Assembly (NCBI GenBank): GCA_022574595.1
Contig: JACZRS010000004.1
Span: 1 to 64,000, forward strand
Source: Planctomycetota bacterium
GTDB taxonomy: Bacteria; Planctomycetota; Phycisphaerae; Phycisphaerales; SM1A02
Length of the DNA: 64,000 nucleotides
Reading direction: 5' to 3'
Positions 62,607 through 64,000 of the stretch are shown here, piece by piece. Under the pieces are notes generated by a model that saw nothing but the letters and a program-made list of their open reading frames with translations, did no database searches and was not told the DNA's origin. Position 1 is the stretch's first letter. Each line of letters starts with the position of its first letter. The translations under genes and the position numbers were made by a program.

Positions 62607-64000
62607 CTATTTGGCATCGATCCAGTTAGTGGAAACAGCTGTCTGCACAACCAGCGGGACCCGCAAACTCATCGCAGCTTCCATCCTCTCTTTGACAAAT
62701 GCTTCTACATCTCTGGCCTGCTCGATCGGTGCCTCAAGCACTAATTCATCGTGGATTTGCAGCAATAAGCGAGCATCAGCAAACTCATTAGGCAGCAATC
62801 TATATAGATCAACCATGGCTAACTTAATAAGGTCCGCAGCTGATCCTTGGACTACTGAGTTGATAGCCATTCGCTCACCCAGTGCTCTTTGTTGGCCGTT
62901 GGTTGAACTGATTTGAGGAATCTCGCGTCTGCGTTTGAGCATCGTTTCGACGTAGCCTTGTGTTTGGGCGGTAGTGATACATTTATTTAGAAATTCATCG
63001 ATGCGCGCAAAGCGGGATTTATAATCGTTGATTATCCTCGATGCTTCATCGATGGAGACTTCGCCGGAGAGTCTGCGAGATAGGCCATATGGGGTTATGC
63101 CGTAGACTATTCCGAAGTTGACCATCTTTGCACTATCGCGTTGATTGGGTGTGACGTCTTTAGGATCTACATTAAAGACATCGGCTGCGACCTGTGTATG
63201 AATATCCTCACCGCCAACAAAGGCTGCGATGAGCGCTTCATCTTCAGATAAATGTGCAAGTAAACGTAGTTCAATTTGTGAGTAGTCAGCACTGATTAGC
63301 ACATTGCCAGGTTCTGCGACGAATGCTCGGCGAATTTCTCGTCCAACATCCGATCGAATCGGAATATTCTGCAAGTTAGGGTCAGATGAACTTAATCTGC
63401 CGGTTGCTGCTACGGTTTGATGAAAAGAAGCGTGCACTCTGCCTGTTTCTGGATTTATCGCTTCCTTTAGCGCGACTAGATATGTATTAACCAGCTTGGT
63501 TAACTGCCTGTAACTTACAATAAGCTCTGGTACTGGTGTATCTACGGAAGGGTCAGCTGCGAGTTTTTCAAGCACCTCAACATCAGTTGAAGGCCCGGTC
63601 TTGCCGCGTTTAGTAGCCTTTAACCCCAGGCCGGGCGGATCTTGCTCTGGGGAATTAAATAGTGCAGCCGCTACCTGCCTTGGTGAATCGGGATTAAATG
63701 GATGCGGCGCTGCATCACTAATTTTTGTGCGAAGTTTATCAATTTGCTTTTGCAACTTTTCCCGCTGCTTATCAAGCTCAAGCGGATCGACCTTAATCCC
63801 GTTCCATTCAAGCTCCGCAAGAACCTCAACCAAAGGCATCTCAAGATCTTCAAACAACGAACGCAACTTCATCTTATCTAGCTGTGCATTAAACTTGTTA
63901 TATAAGCGCAGAGTAATATCCGCATCTTCAGCTGCATAAGGCGAAGCTGTCTCAAGCGGAACCTTATCAAAGGTTATTTGCTTCTTGCCTGAACCAATAA
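62607..64000 (-). CDS. polA: DNA polymerase I, C-terminal part (5' truncated by window edge)
   Basis: The open frame continues to the window edge at 64000, giving about 463 residues of the C-terminal region. It begins in the exonuclease-like domain (SPYAAEDADITLRLYN) and runs through the polymerase domain: motif A DYSQIELR, motif B RDSAKMVNFGIVYG and motif C IHDELV, with GRLSSSDPNLQNIPIR at the thumb-palm region. The conserved Phe in motif B (NFG) is the discriminating residue in Pol I. Fills gaps and repairs DNA. No oddities are seen. Confidence 0.95.
   Translation of the reverse strand, partial: IGSGKKQITFDKVPLETASPYAAEDADITLRLYNKFNAQLDKMKLRSLFEDLEMPLVEVLAELEWNGIKVDPLELDKQREKLQKQIDKLRTKISDAAPHPFNPDSPRQVAAALFNSPEQDPPGLGLKATKRGKTGPSTDVEVLEKLAADPSVDTPVPELIVSYRQLTKLVNTYLVALKEAINPETGRVHASFHQTVAATGRLSSSDPNLQNIPIRSDVGREIRRAFVAEPGNVLISADYSQIELRLLAHLSEDEALIAAFVGGEDIHTQVAADVFNVDPKDVTPNQRDSAKMVNFGIVYGITPYGLSRRLSGEVSIDEASRIINDYKSRFARIDEFLNKCITTAQTQGYVETMLKRRREIPQISSTNGQQRALGERMAINSVVQGSAADLIKLAMVDLYRLLPNEFADARLLLQIHDELVLEAPIEQARDVEAFVKERMEAAMSLRVPLVVQTAVSTNWIDAK

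Overview
The window looks like a piece of a planctomycete chromosome, most likely Phycisphaerae-like, at moderate-to-low GC. The evidence is a C-terminal paired dockerin-like motif ending in 'WGPC' on at least six secreted proteins, exosortase substrates with VPLP-type tails, a cysteine/arginine/histidine exosortase with EpsI, and housekeeping polA with tRNA-Asp at the right edge. The taxonomic call is an inference from these family signatures; no rRNA or other marker is present.

Region 1 (1-3,116, plus strand): the tail of one exosortase-sorted protein, a secreted HExxH peptidase-like protein, a probable lipoprotein, and a complete exosortase-sorted protein. Two convergent intrinsic terminators at 3.07-3.16 kb separate it from region 2.

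Region 2 (3,277-37,817, all minus strand): an unbroken run of about 26 intact genes for making, exporting and decorating an extracellular polysaccharide. In transcription order it starts with a NusG/RfaH-like antiterminator, then a terminator-like hairpin and a 388-bp leader. A large secreted beta-helix-like protein follows, then a block of sulfotransferases and FemAB/GNAT acyltransferases with gene fossils among them. Next come Wzx, an acetyltransferase, Wzy, a deacetylase, FemAB, glycosyltransferases, WecG, WecB and a sugar nucleotidyltransferase. The run ends with exosortase, EpsI, a Wzc-like chain-length kinase, the initiating phosphoglycosyltransferase, a giant TPR protein and RmlD. The picture is a sulfated, acylated polysaccharide made by a Wzx/Wzy-type route and coupled to exosortase protein sorting, probably as one very long transcript that needs processive antitermination.

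Region 3 (38,492-49,441): a GNAT protein, a plus-strand flavoprotein, and a tightly packed seven-gene minus-strand operon. The operon encodes an SDR, an alpha/beta hydrolase with a cysteine nucleophile, a GH3-family acyl-adenylase, an enolase-superfamily enzyme, an acyl carrier protein, an acyl-CoA/ACP ligase and a UbiD decarboxylase. It resembles a small biosynthetic cluster for an acyl or aromatic metabolite that I cannot match to any known pathway.

Region 4 (49,529-61,144, mostly minus strand): secreted proteins with dockerin-like tails (two ThuA-like paralogues, a HAF-repeat protein, a sugar-dehydrogenase-like protein, a BNR/sialidase-like protein and one broken beta-helix gene). They are separated by intergenic DNA rich in dispersed palindromic repeats and heptamer/octamer microsatellites. 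A small ABM-like gene, a duplicated fragment of it and a lipoprotein lie in the middle. Region 5 (61,372-64,000): a DoxX-like protein, a probably frameshifted small membrane protein, tRNA-Asp(GTC) and the 3' part of polA.
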